A stretch of DNA of 64,000 nucleotides, from positions 62,001 to 126,000 of the forward strand of contig NZ_JAVYJB010000002.1 of assembly GCF_032490495.1 (NCBI RefSeq). The letters run 5' to 3'. Position numbers and translations under genes: made by a program. Of the stretch, positions 23,940-31,235 are shown one piece after another. The notes under the pieces were generated by a model. The model was given only the letters and a program-made list of their open reading frames with translations, was not told the DNA's origin and made no database searches. Position 1 is the stretch's first letter. Each line of letters opens with the position of its first letter. Origin of the DNA: Pilosibacter fragilis. Its GTDB lineage: Bacteria > Bacillota > Clostridia > Lachnospirales > Lachnospiraceae.

Positions 23940-24229
23940 TACTCGGTGGCAGCCTTATTCCGTAAATCCCAGTGCTCTCTTTGCATGCGTTTCTCGCATT
24001 CTCCTGCATAGCCAAGAGATGCCATGCATCCGGCGGCCAGCATAAGAAAATGCTTTTTGTTTTTCTCATCTACCAAAATAGCATTCGCGATCTCTTCATC
24101 GTGGTCGCCAAAAGTATTGCAGAGGTCACTAAACCGCTTGATAGCCAAAGACTCCCGGGCTGTTGTTCTTGCCTCGATGAATGGATCTTGTGACAATATA
24201 GTCCGTAAGCACTCCGTGCCTTCTCTCAT
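23798..24229 (-). CDS. Unidentified helical protein, 143 residues, likely frameshifted at its end
   Basis: Start ATG 24229 after GAAGGAGAACATT. Helical protein: ECLRTILSQDPFIEARTTAR, LAIKRFSDLCNTFGDHDEEI, HFLMLAAGCMASLGYAGECE. After about residue 95 the sequence turns Cys/Arg/Ser-rich and unconvincing (LPWKSRRSNRNTRLCSRKWS), while another frame becomes protein-like; see 23742-23939. No family recognised. It follows the terminator of the ATPase operon, so it needs read-through or an unseen promoter. Confidence 0.6.
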   Translation of the reverse strand: MREGTECLRTILSQDPFIEARTTARESLAIKRFSDLCNTFGDHDEEIANAILVDEKNKKHFLMLAAGCMASLGYAGECEKRMQREHWDLRNKAATEYCLKHLETLIVCLCAESLPACELPWKSRRSNRNTRLCSRKWSGCFYV

Positions 24230-24244
24230 AATGTTCTCCTTCCA

Positions 24245-24282
24245 CAAAACAAAATCCCGGCTTTGGATGATAACCGGGATTT
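24245..24282 (-). terminator. Terminator of the Rad50-like operon
   Basis: AATCCCGG / CCGGGATT with a 13-base loop, followed by TTGTTTTG on the minus strand. Confidence 0.8.
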
Positions 24283-24314
24283 GTGTTCAGCGGCACGTAG
24301 CCGCAAGCATGATA

Positions 24315-26168
24315 TTATGATGGATTCGCGCTGTTTTTTGCATCCGAATCAATCTCCTGCAATTTAATAAACTTCGCGTTCTTCATCCCCATGAATGTTT
24401 TGATCACATCCAGATGGTTGACTCCACAAAGAAAAATATGGTCATATTCTGCAGTGAATTCCGGCGTTTCAAGCAGTTTCCTTAATCCCTGCATGTGTTC
24501 CAGATCCATGGCCTCCAGATTATCGACAAACATCAGTCTGGAACCGGTCAACTGGTTGACCATATCCGTTAAAATGAAGGATGCCAGTACCTTTTCGCCA
24601 TTGGAACAGGACGCAAGCGGATAGTAACGTTTCTGCATGGTTGGTGTCTTGACAAAGATCTTTACACCGTTATCCGGATGGAATTTAAAAATATAACCCG
24701 GAGCAAACTGTGCCGCCCTTGCATTGCATACACCTTCAAACTGCTGGAGATAAAACTCGATGATCTTCGTTCTGACCGGTCCTTTATCTTCCAATGCACG
24801 GATCATGCCTGTTTCTACTGCGTACCGCGCCTTCTGAGTTTCGGCTTCTTTGAGAAGAGTCTGTTTATAAGCGTAATCTTCCGCATTCTTCTTCTCGGCT
24901 TCCAGTTCGCGCTTTTTCTTCGCAAGTTCTTCAGGATTCACCGTTTCGCTTTCTGGCTTATCCGGCAGCGTCACCAGGTTCTTTTCATATGCAGCCAGTT
25001 CCGCCTGTAGCTTGGCATATTCTGCATAGGCACTTTTCGCTGCATCATAATCTTTTTTGGAACGGATACACGCTTCTTTGCGGGCCTTTGCATCCTCAAT
25101 TTCTTTTCTGACATCAGCCAGCAGCTCCTTATTCTGCGTAAGCATTGCCTCCGTTTCCGTACGGATCTGTGTTTTGTCCGTGGTGCATACCAGTTTTTTT
25201 GAAATTGGGCATACCGGAAGATCTAAGGAGGCCAGCGCTTTTTCAAAAAATGCGATGTTTGTCTGGATGCCGTTTGCCTGTGCCGTTTTGTTTACGATCT
25301 GACCTTCCAGGGTCTCCCTTTCATGCTCCAGCCTTTCGCCTGTTGCATCATCCGGTTTCGCCGGTGCAGTACTTATACGATCTTTCAGCCTACGGATTTC
25401 CGCTTCCTGAATCTCTCTCTTCCGCTTTGCGGAAGCATACTCTGCCTGCCGCTTAATGGAATCCATTCTGGTTCTTTCAAAAGCGATCAGATTAGTCAGT
25501 TCTTCACTGATTACTTCCACAGTACGCTTCGGCTCTGTCGGTGTCAAATTCTTTGCTGCAGCGTCCTTTTCCTTCAAAAGTGCGTTGACCGTTTTTCGAT
25601 CTTCAAAATAGTGCATATACACTTCCTGTACTTTCTTCATGCCGAACTTTTCCGGCATTGGCGGAAACGCTTTTCTACATTCATCCAGCACTTCCTTCGG
25701 CTGCCCGTCAAAATAAGCCAAGATGCGATCTACATCCAGTGTTTCCGGAATATACTGCATCAGCAGTTTAGAAAAATCGGCCGGTGAAAGCTGTAAAAGC
25801 ACGTCTGAACTGCACGCAATTTTTACATCGCGTAGTACATCTGCTCTTTTACCTTTCTGTATTGGAATGCCGATCATGTCTGCGATTGCTTCATTCATGG
25901 CAGTTTCCGTAACCTTCTTTCCATTCATCCCGCACACGGTAGCTTTTCCCCGTGCGCGCTGGATGGACATTCCGTTATCGAAGATGATCTGTACCGCCCC
26001 GCTGTGCAGATTATCCGGCGGGACAAGCCCCGTAATGCCGTAACGTACTGCATCGCAAAGACTTGTTTTTCCTGTTCCATTCTTGGCAAAGAATAAATTA
26101 ATCTTTGCCGGTTCCAAATCAAAGTTCTTGCCCCTGTAATTCTGGGTTCTGATCCGTTTGATTTTCAT
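24315..26168 (-). CDS. Rad50/RecF-like coiled-coil ATPase
   Basis: 617 residues, start ATG 26168 after GGGAGGCGCCAC. ABC-type repair ATPase: N-terminal MKIKRIRTQNYRGKNF and Walker A FFAKNGTGKTSL; a long coiled coil (about 195-450) with a Cys pair near its tip (PVCPISKKLVC), reminiscent of a zinc hook; then C-terminal signature ASCSNGEKVLAS, Walker B RLMFVDNLEAMD and H-loop FLCGVNH. The Walker B segment reads Asp-Asn instead of Asp-Glu, so ATP hydrolysis may be altered. It overlaps the preceding gene by 50 bases. Likely a plasmid-borne recombination or replication-repair ATPase; no nuclease partner is visible beside it. Confidence 0.75.
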   Translation of the reverse strand: MKIKRIRTQNYRGKNFDLEPAKINLFFAKNGTGKTSLCDAVRYGITGLVPPDNLHSGAVQIIFDNGMSIQRARGKATVCGMNGKKVTETAMNEAIADMIGIPIQKGKRADVLRDVKIACSSDVLLQLSPADFSKLLMQYIPETLDVDRILAYFDGQPKEVLDECRKAFPPMPEKFGMKKVQEVYMHYFEDRKTVNALLKEKDAAAKNLTPTEPKRTVEVISEELTNLIAFERTRMDSIKRQAEYASAKRKREIQEAEIRRLKDRISTAPAKPDDATGERLEHERETLEGQIVNKTAQANGIQTNIAFFEKALASLDLPVCPISKKLVCTTDKTQIRTETEAMLTQNKELLADVRKEIEDAKARKEACIRSKKDYDAAKSAYAEYAKLQAELAAYEKNLVTLPDKPESETVNPEELAKKKRELEAEKKNAEDYAYKQTLLKEAETQKARYAVETGMIRALEDKGPVRTKIIEFYLQQFEGVCNARAAQFAPGYIFKFHPDNGVKIFVKTPTMQKRYYPLASCSNGEKVLASFILTDMVNQLTGSRLMFVDNLEAMDLEHMQGLRKLLETPEFTAEYDHIFLCGVNHLDVIKTFMGMKNAKFIKLQEIDSDAKNSANPS

Positions 26169-26826
26169 GTGGCGCCTCCCTTGTAAAATAATTTGTCCGT
26201 GTCATATCGGTTGCCGTATAAATGTCATAAATTCTTCTGTTGCGGCCTTCGAACCGATAGGGTTTTCCGCATTTGAACCAGGCATTCCAACGAAGGTTTT
26301 CCTGCGGTGCAAGCATACGCTTGCATGTTTCCATCAGAACCGGGTCGCGCACCTGGACAATCGCTGATGCGGCATTGCCATAGCGATCGTATCCAAAAAA
26401 TACATTCATGGATAGATAAGGTGTGCCCGCATTGTCAATTTTATCTTCCATCCAGTTGACGGTTCCGCCAATACTGTATTTGACATCTTCGCTGCGTTCT
26501 GCCCCGAGTCCCACGACTCCACTGTAATAAATCCCGTATCCGTATGCTTCCGCGAAATCATTGCCTGTAAAGTAAACGATCATGGCAACTGTCCGTCCCG
26601 GACGTATGTTTTTCCCACGTGCAATCTGAACCCACGGGATTGGTTTTTTATCGTCCATACGCGACTGCTGATCTTGGAAATACACCGTTGTCATAACGGT
26701 TTCTTCCTGCCTGCGAACACGGTTAAAAATCTCGTAGGAAACCTTAACTACGTAACGGTTCCCCTCATCCGTAACTTCTTCCACGCGTCCGACAAGCATA
26801 TAAAAATCGCTGTCGTTTTTCCGCAT
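26119..26826 (-). CDS. Unidentified 235-residue protein linked to the ATPase
   Basis: Start ATG 26826 has its own GAGGGG seven bases upstream; ATG 26841 is an in-frame alternative. Beta-rich (DSDFYMLVGRVEEVTDEGNR, YVVKVSYEIFNRV, GRTVAMIVYFTGND, YLSMNVFFGYDRYG), suggestive of OB-type folds as in DNA-binding accessory proteins. That is an impression only, and no family is recognised. Its last 50 bases overlap the ATPase gene, implying coupled synthesis of the two. Confidence 0.7.
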   Translation of the reverse strand: MRKNDSDFYMLVGRVEEVTDEGNRYVVKVSYEIFNRVRRQEETVMTTVYFQDQQSRMDDKKPIPWVQIARGKNIRPGRTVAMIVYFTGNDFAEAYGYGIYYSGVVGLGAERSEDVKYSIGGTVNWMEDKIDNAGTPYLSMNVFFGYDRYGNAASAIVQVRDPVLMETCKRMLAPQENLRWNAWFKCGKPYRFEGRNRRIYDIYTATDMTRTNYFTREAPHENQTDQNPELQGQEL

Positions 26827-26862
26827 AAAAATACCCCTCATATATTTCGATCCAGCACCCGC

Positions 26863-26889
26863 GCGACTGATGCTTCCGTGCGGGCGCTG
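26863..26889 (-). promoter_or_regulatory. Stem-loop before the 235-residue gene
   Basis: CAGCGCCCGC / GCGGGTGCTG arms with a short loop, between AAGGAGGA and the start codons at 26841/26826. Same arrangement as before the SSB-like and 282-residue genes. Confidence 0.5.
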
Positions 26890-26909
26890 TCCTCCTTCCT
26901 GCGTCCTGC

Positions 26910-28358
26910 TCAGTTTTCCATGGTCTGAGGTACGATAAATGCCTCTGATACGGTATTGCCCGTTTTTCCATCTGCCAGCTTCTCAAAATTCACATAGGCA
27001 GCTTTTCCGACTGCTTCGCTGAATTTACGGATTGTTTCTTTGCAAACACCCTCTTTCTCCAGCCACGGTTTCAGAGACAGCTCCAGCTCAAACGTTTTCA
27101 TGGCAATATCATACGCCGTATAGCGCATGGATTCATCAATCTGTCCGTGTTCGATGCAATTTTCAAAAATACTCCGGATCCGTTTAGCGGAAAGGATCTG
27201 TGAAAGATGTAGTTCGCGGAAAACGTACTGAAAAGCAGCCACCACTGCTTTTGCATTGCGTCCGCGGCCGCGTGCTTTGGTAAGATCCAGATCCTGCGGT
27301 GTAATGTCGATCTGAAGCAGTTCCAACAGCCGCTCCGGCAGCTTCGTGTATTTATCAAAAATATTCTCTTCCACTCCCTGACGGATGATATCACGAATTG
27401 TATCGTGTTTTCCCTTTGCGGCTCCAGTAGCAGCCTTGCAAGTTGCGGTCCCCCTGTGCTCGCGTTTAAAGGATGAACCGTAGATTTTGGCACCGTTTGG
27501 CGTTTTCCAGTATCCGGTTGCCTCAAAGGCATTTTCCCCGATATCGGAGGTTACCAATTCCAGACATGGGATCAGTTTATCCTTGATGTTGTACATGGCG
27601 TTGATGTCTTCCGCATATCCATGGAAGGCAAAATTGATGCGTACACGTTCATGTGTCACATCCCATCCGTCACAAGTCACATTTTTACGGTCCGACGGTA
27701 AAGTGGTCGTATCCGAAATTTTTGTGATGTTCGGGTTTTCACCAAACAGATCGCGATAGATCGTACAGATGTCATGCAATGGAATTTCCGCATACTTTGG
27801 ACTCATAACCGCACAGATTTTACCGGTTCGGCGATAGTTCTTCACGACAAGTTTGACTTCTTTGTCCTGATTCAGCTGTTCTGCAATCAGACAGTCCGAA
27901 GCGAACGAACGCGTACCAATTGCTGCAGTAGTTACACCAAGCCGCTGGGCAAGCGTCGGGATTGCAAGTGTTGAAACGTGATAAACACTGCCTTTCCCAT
28001 TCACCATCACAGACAACATCATCGAATTCGATGAAATCATTTCGGCATACAGTTTGGCATCGTACTCCTTGTTACTGGTCACATTCGGCAGGACCTTGAC
28101 AGTTTCAAAGCGAATGACCGGCGCTTTCGATCCAGGGCCTTTGACCCATGGGTTTCCGGGCCAGAATGCGTATACCGTGCATTCGTCCGGGGCATTTTTC
28201 TGATACGCTTCTTCTACCCGGCTGAAAACAACCAGGTTCTTCATTGCGACCGGATGGTAGCAAGTGTGCGCGTCAATCTCTTGCAGCAATTCCTCAAACG
28301 CCTCTTCGTTGTTTCCGCTCATGTGGAACGCATCCTGTAAAAAATCAGCCTTCAACAT
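26910..28358 (-). CDS. Unidentified 482-residue protein
   Basis: Start ATG 28358 after AAAGGAGAATGAGAC. A large soluble protein with recognisable text MLSVMVNGKGSVYHVSTLAI, RLGVTTAAIGTRSFASDC, AVMSPKYAEIPLHDIC, VRINFAFHGYAEDINAMYNI and a helical C-terminal third. The pattern of a substrate-like N-domain and a helical end reminds me of phage/plasmid DUF932-like proteins, but the match is weak and I do not assign it. It lies between a 76-residue gene (7-base overlap) and the OB-like/ATPase genes, so it probably serves plasmid DNA metabolism. Confidence 0.75.
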   Translation of the reverse strand: MLKADFLQDAFHMSGNNEEAFEELLQEIDAHTCYHPVAMKNLVVFSRVEEAYQKNAPDECTVYAFWPGNPWVKGPGSKAPVIRFETVKVLPNVTSNKEYDAKLYAEMISSNSMMLSVMVNGKGSVYHVSTLAIPTLAQRLGVTTAAIGTRSFASDCLIAEQLNQDKEVKLVVKNYRRTGKICAVMSPKYAEIPLHDICTIYRDLFGENPNITKISDTTTLPSDRKNVTCDGWDVTHERVRINFAFHGYAEDINAMYNIKDKLIPCLELVTSDIGENAFEATGYWKTPNGAKIYGSSFKREHRGTATCKAATGAAKGKHDTIRDIIRQGVEENIFDKYTKLPERLLELLQIDITPQDLDLTKARGRGRNAKAVVAAFQYVFRELHLSQILSAKRIRSIFENCIEHGQIDESMRYTAYDIAMKTFELELSLKPWLEKEGVCKETIRKFSEAVGKAAYVNFEKLADGKTGNTVSEAFIVPQTMEN

Positions 28359-28582
28359 GTCTCATTCTCCTTTCCAAAAAAATCCATAACCTCCAGAAGA
28401 AAGCTATTCTCGGGATCCGAGCGCATTTTTTCTTGAAGCATGGAAGCTGTGGTTTTAGAAAGAAATCCGGTTCTTGCATCTTGAACCAACAGGTTCTTTT
28501 CCTGTGTGCTGAGGATTCCGAAATGGAACAGCAGGTTTGTGTTCCGTACGAAATTCAGCAATTCATCTTTGTGATTCATCAT
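28352..28582 (-). CDS. Unidentified 76-residue protein
   Basis: Start ATG 28582 (or the next codon, 28579) after AAAGGAATAGAGTGAGC. Helical, soluble: DELLNFVRNTNLLFHFGILS, TTASMLQEKMRSDPENSFLL. Its stop overlaps the next start by 7 bases (ACATGTTGA). First gene of the four-gene unit ending with the Rad50-like ATPase. No family recognised. Confidence 0.7.
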   Translation of the reverse strand: MMNHKDELLNFVRNTNLLFHFGILSTQEKNLLVQDARTGFLSKTTASMLQEKMRSDPENSFLLEVMDFFGKENETC

Positions 28583-28615
28583 GCTCACTCTATTCCTTTC
28601 GTGTAGTTTCGATAA

Positions 28616-28623
28616 AATTATGG
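28616..28623 (-). promoter_or_regulatory. CCATAATT box of the 76-residue/ATPase operon
   Basis: TATCTTCCACCATAATT, 34 bases before the start. Confidence 0.65.
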
Positions 28624-28713
28624 TGGAAGATACCCGGTTATTGGAAATTAGATGGTGTTTCTTCCCACTTGCCATTGGCAGTATGTCGCATGTTGACGAA
28701 ATGTACATTTCTT

Positions 28714-28721
28714 TGCGGATA
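28714..28721 (+). promoter_or_regulatory. TGCGGATA octamer
   Basis: A single copy upstream of the ATPase operon promoter, 91 bases beyond its CCATAATT box. Confidence 0.45.
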
Positions 28722-28914
28722 ACGATTTTTGAACGACTGCTTATGAAACCCGAAGTGAATCAAAATATGGTTGTTTTGAGATAACCAAACCATCTGTTAG
28801 CCAGTCCAGTCTGCATGGCAATATAACCGATCGTATTGGCAGGTTGACTCCCGGCCTGATTGTGACAATCTTTTGCCGAGCACCGTAACGTGTTCGCTCG
28901 CGCTAAATTGTAAG

Positions 28915-29134
28915 ATGGCAGATACCGGAAGCTCCGGGATTCTTCGTTTTAGTTCGTGGTTCCAGTAACCTAATTGGCATATTGATATATAGAAGAGAGT
29001 AAATTTTCTCCGAAAGTCCGACAAACCCAGTAAAATCAACGGTTCCCGGACTTTCCAGCGGTTAATAATAAGAGCCTGTTTGGTCAGTTATAGCTGACCG
29101 AATAGAAAAGACATTTTACATAACGGTTAACTCT
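28915..29134 (+). ncRNA. Candidate structured RNA, copy 1 of a direct repeat
   Basis: 220 bases repeated at a constant offset of 374 (copy 2 at 29289-29508), with substitutions but no indels. It contains GAAAGTCCG...CGGACTTTC (stem around a 23-base loop) and GGTCAGTTATAGCTGACC. No plausible ORF with a ribosome site. Sequence upstream of each copy differs but can form hairpins at similar places. The plus strand is chosen only because repL lies downstream on that strand. It may be an RNA, an origin-associated repeat or an incompatibility locus. Confidence 0.5.
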
Positions 29135-29288
29135 TATTAACTGTTGGAATCGAGTCGAAATGAGTGGAGACTGTATACCGGAGGAGACTGTATACCTGAA
29201 CATTCGTTGCTATCTCTTATGATTGTGCTCAGTGTGGATCAACCAAGTGCCTTGGTGCAGCGGTCTTTCACTTGTACCCGGTCGGAGA

Positions 29289-29508
29289 ATGGCAGATACC
29301 GAAAGCCCCGGGACACTTCGTTCCAGTCCGTGGTTCCAGTAACTTCATTGGCATATTGATATATAGAAGAGAGTAAATTTTCTTCGAAAGTCCGACAAAC
29401 CCAGTAAAATCAACGGTTCCCGGACTTTCCAGCGGTTAATAATAAGAGCCTGTTTGGTCAGTTATAGCTGACCGAATAGAAAAGACATTTTACATAACAG
29501 TTAATTTT
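29289..29508 (+). ncRNA. Candidate structured RNA, copy 2 of a direct repeat
   Basis: Second copy of 28915-29134, ending about 50 bases before the repL promoter box. Both hairpins are preserved exactly. Upstream (29135-29288) lie CCAAGTGCCTTGG and repeated GGAGACTGTATACC text. The copies may regulate repL expression, as counter-transcribed RNAs do in other plasmids, but no promoter can be assigned with certainty. Confidence 0.5.
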
Positions 29509-29556
29509 TATTTAACCGACCAAAATGACCTTTGAACCAATTTGTAAATTTTATTT

Positions 29557-29564
29557 CCATAATT
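29557..29564 (+). promoter_or_regulatory. CCATAATT box of repL
   Basis: TTTATTTCCATAATT on the plus strand, 34 bases before the repL start; one of two plus-strand copies. Confidence 0.65.
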
Positions 29565-29597
29565 CCTTTGCAAAAAAATGACAAAGGAGTCAGGACC

Positions 29598-30137
29598 ATG
29601 GAGAAGACAAATTTTCAGTACATTCAGGATACACAGACCTTAATTGGGAACAGGACCAGAGAATTGCTTGACGTTGAAACAGGAGAAAAAATCACCGTAA
29701 ATCAGATTACCAAGAGGGTTTATGGTTCAAAGAATTTCTGGAAATGTTATCTGATGGATTTTCTTACCATTCTCGGCATTGTGGATAGTAAACAGCTGGA
29801 TGTACTCATCTACATCATTGAGAATACACATCCGGCAACTAATATTTTTCTGGGAACTTATGAACGTATTATGACCAATACCGGGGTCAGCAGGCCTACC
29901 GTCGCAAAGATCATGAAGAAGCTTCAGCAGGCTAATTTTATCCAAAAAATACAGAACGGAGCCTGGTGCGTAAACCCACAGATTTTGGTCAAAGGCGGTG
30001 ATTTCAAACAACAGATTTTATTATCTTATTATCAGGATACAGGAACCGATAAGCCCAAACAGTCCGGCAAATCCAGACAAAAAGCATTGAGGAATCAGGA
30101 GACAAATTCTAAAGAGGAGGCGGGATCAGATGTGTAA
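29598..30137 (+). CDS. repL: RepL-family plasmid replication initiator
   Basis: A 179-residue protein, start ATG 29598 after AAAGGAGTCAGGACC. It fits the Firmicutes RepL family: RVYGSKNFWKCYLMDFLTIL near the start, then NIFLGTYERIMTNTGVSRPT, VAKIMKKLQQANFIQKIQNG and WCVNPQILVKGG. The middle is a winged-helix domain whose recognition helix is near GVSRPTVAKIMKKL. RepL proteins start plasmid replication at an origin close to their gene; three iteron-like TGCGGATA units lie just downstream. The basic, disordered C-terminus (KPKQSGKSRQKALRNQ) may aid DNA binding. This is the main evidence for an extrachromosomal origin of the backbone. Confidence 0.85.
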   Translation: MEKTNFQYIQDTQTLIGNRTRELLDVETGEKITVNQITKRVYGSKNFWKCYLMDFLTILGIVDSKQLDVLIYIIENTHPATNIFLGTYERIMTNTGVSRPTVAKIMKKLQQANFIQKIQNGAWCVNPQILVKGGDFKQQILLSYYQDTGTDKPKQSGKSRQKALRNQETNSKEEAGSDV

Positions 30138-30345
30138 ACAGTTGGAATTATCATACATCGGCACAAATGGTGAAGTGAAACTTCCACTTGAAAACTGGCA
30201 GTACGCTGTGATTGCCCAGGTACTGGGACTGTCTATTCGGGAAGATGGTCCATGCACGGAAATCGGATGCTTTCCGAAGGAATTTGTCATGCAACGCGTG
30301 CAGAAAATGGGCATTTTGGTGCCATCCGCAGAAGCAAAAGTATGA
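30130..30345 (+). CDS. Unidentified 71-residue protein coupled to repL
   Basis: Start ATG 30130 after AGAGGAGGCGGGATCAG; it overlaps the repL stop by 8 bases. A small protein (LSYIGTNGEVKLPLENWQYA, VIAQVLGLSIREDG) with two Cys and a helical end. No family recognised; coupling suggests a role in replication control. Confidence 0.7.
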   Translation: MCKQLELSYIGTNGEVKLPLENWQYAVIAQVLGLSIREDGPCTEIGCFPKEFVMQRVQKMGILVPSAEAKV

Positions 30346-30356
30346 TCTTGACTTTC

Positions 30357-30560
30357 TGCGGATATTAAAAAATACATTATTTTGTTAATCTGGAATTTAT
30401 GGTACGGTGAGCGAAATGACGTATTTTTTTCTATGGTGAGGAAAAATACGTATCTGAATTTCTCATGCTAAAAGCTGCGGATATCCAAAATTAAGCATTA
30501 TTTTGTCTCACATTCATTACGTAATTTCTGCGGATATTAAAATTCGTATTATTTGGTTGT
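30357..30560. other. Iteron-like repeats, candidate origin
   Basis: Three units, each TGCGGATAT followed after 12-15 bases by an ATTATTTTG-like AT-rich block, start at 30357, 30476 and 30529. The palindrome ACGTATTTTT...AAAAATACGT lies between. The region is AT-rich, non-coding and directly downstream of repL, as expected of an iteron origin. The same octamer near parM means partition function is an alternative. Confidence 0.5.
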
Positions 30561-30591
30561 TTTGTTACAGGCGCAAGGTGAGTAAAGTTAC

Positions 30592-30624
30592 AAAAAAGCC
30601 ACCCGGTTTTCCAGATGGCTTTTA
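30592..30624 (-). terminator. Terminator of the exonuclease/DUF488 operon
   Basis: AAAAGCCATCTGG AAAA CCGGGTGGCTTTTTT on the minus strand. Confidence 0.9.
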
Positions 30625-30700
30625 ACTAACAGTCAGGACTTAATATAATGTGCAAACGACAGGAACCGTTTGTTTTCGATGTAGTACCCACACCTAGGTG

Positions 30701-31066
30701 TCATATCTCTTCCACCTCCACACCATTCAACCTGAGCCACTTTGCAAGTATTGTTCTGTGACACCACTCTTCTTTGTTGCACCAGCATAATAACACATCT
30801 CCCTCACTCAAGCAGGAGATAATATGATCAACCCCGATACTACAAAGTTTCTTCCAATACTCATCTTCAAAACGTCTCCACTCTTTTAATTTCTCAGGAT
30901 GTGTGTCAGGTAGTTTCTTTACTTTATTCCAATTTGATACCATATCCCATCTCGGGTACAGCATAGGAAGTCTGCGATATGTAACAGCTCCTTCCGGCAT
31001 ACTATTAGATATCTGTACGCCATGAGACCCTTTATATTTCCAGTAATTGCTAGTGTACACTTTCAC
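30701..31066 (-). CDS. DUF488-family protein
   Basis: A 121-residue protein, start GTG 31066 after AAAGGAGAGTGTGTTTAA. The C-terminal DUF488 signature is present: LLCWCNKEEWCHRTILAKWL, with Cys/His residues that could bind metal or a nucleotide. N-terminal half MKVYTSNYWKYKG and LYPRWDMVSNWNKVKK. Enzymatic role of the family is unknown. The start overlaps the stop of the 53-residue gene (GTGA). Last gene of the operon of the Gln/Asn-rich protein and exonuclease. Confidence 0.75.
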   Translation of the reverse strand: MKVYTSNYWKYKGSHGVQISNSMPEGAVTYRRLPMLYPRWDMVSNWNKVKKLPDTHPEKLKEWRRFEDEYWKKLCSIGVDHIISCLSEGDVLLCWCNKEEWCHRTILAKWLRLNGVEVEEI

Positions 31067-31224
31067 TTAAACACACTCTCCTTTCGTATACAGCTGCGAA
31101 TGTCTCTATTGACAGAAGAGACTTCTGTAAGTTCTTTCTCTGCAGTAAAACATACAGAGCAGCCGCTAACCCAGCATCTCCACCAATACTTCCTCGCAAA
31201 CTGTTCCAAGCATTTTCTTATCAT
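31063..31224 (-). CDS. Small Cys-rich protein (53 residues)
   Basis: ATG 31224 after AAGGATAAGGAGCAAAAAA, stop TGA 31065-31063 overlapping the DUF488 start. Begins MIRKCLEQFARKYWWRCWVS and continues with GCSVCF, giving four Cys in the first half. Ribosome site and coupling make a real gene likely. Function unknown. Confidence 0.6.
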   Translation of the reverse strand: MIRKCLEQFARKYWWRCWVSGCSVCFTAEKELTEVSSVNRDIRSCIRKESVFK

Positions 31225-31235
31225 TTTTTTGCTCC

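Noticed and set aside
29144..29359. 71-codon plus-strand frame between the two RNA-like repeats
   Set aside because: No ribosome site; it spans diverged spacer and part of the repeat, and the other copy has no equivalent frame.
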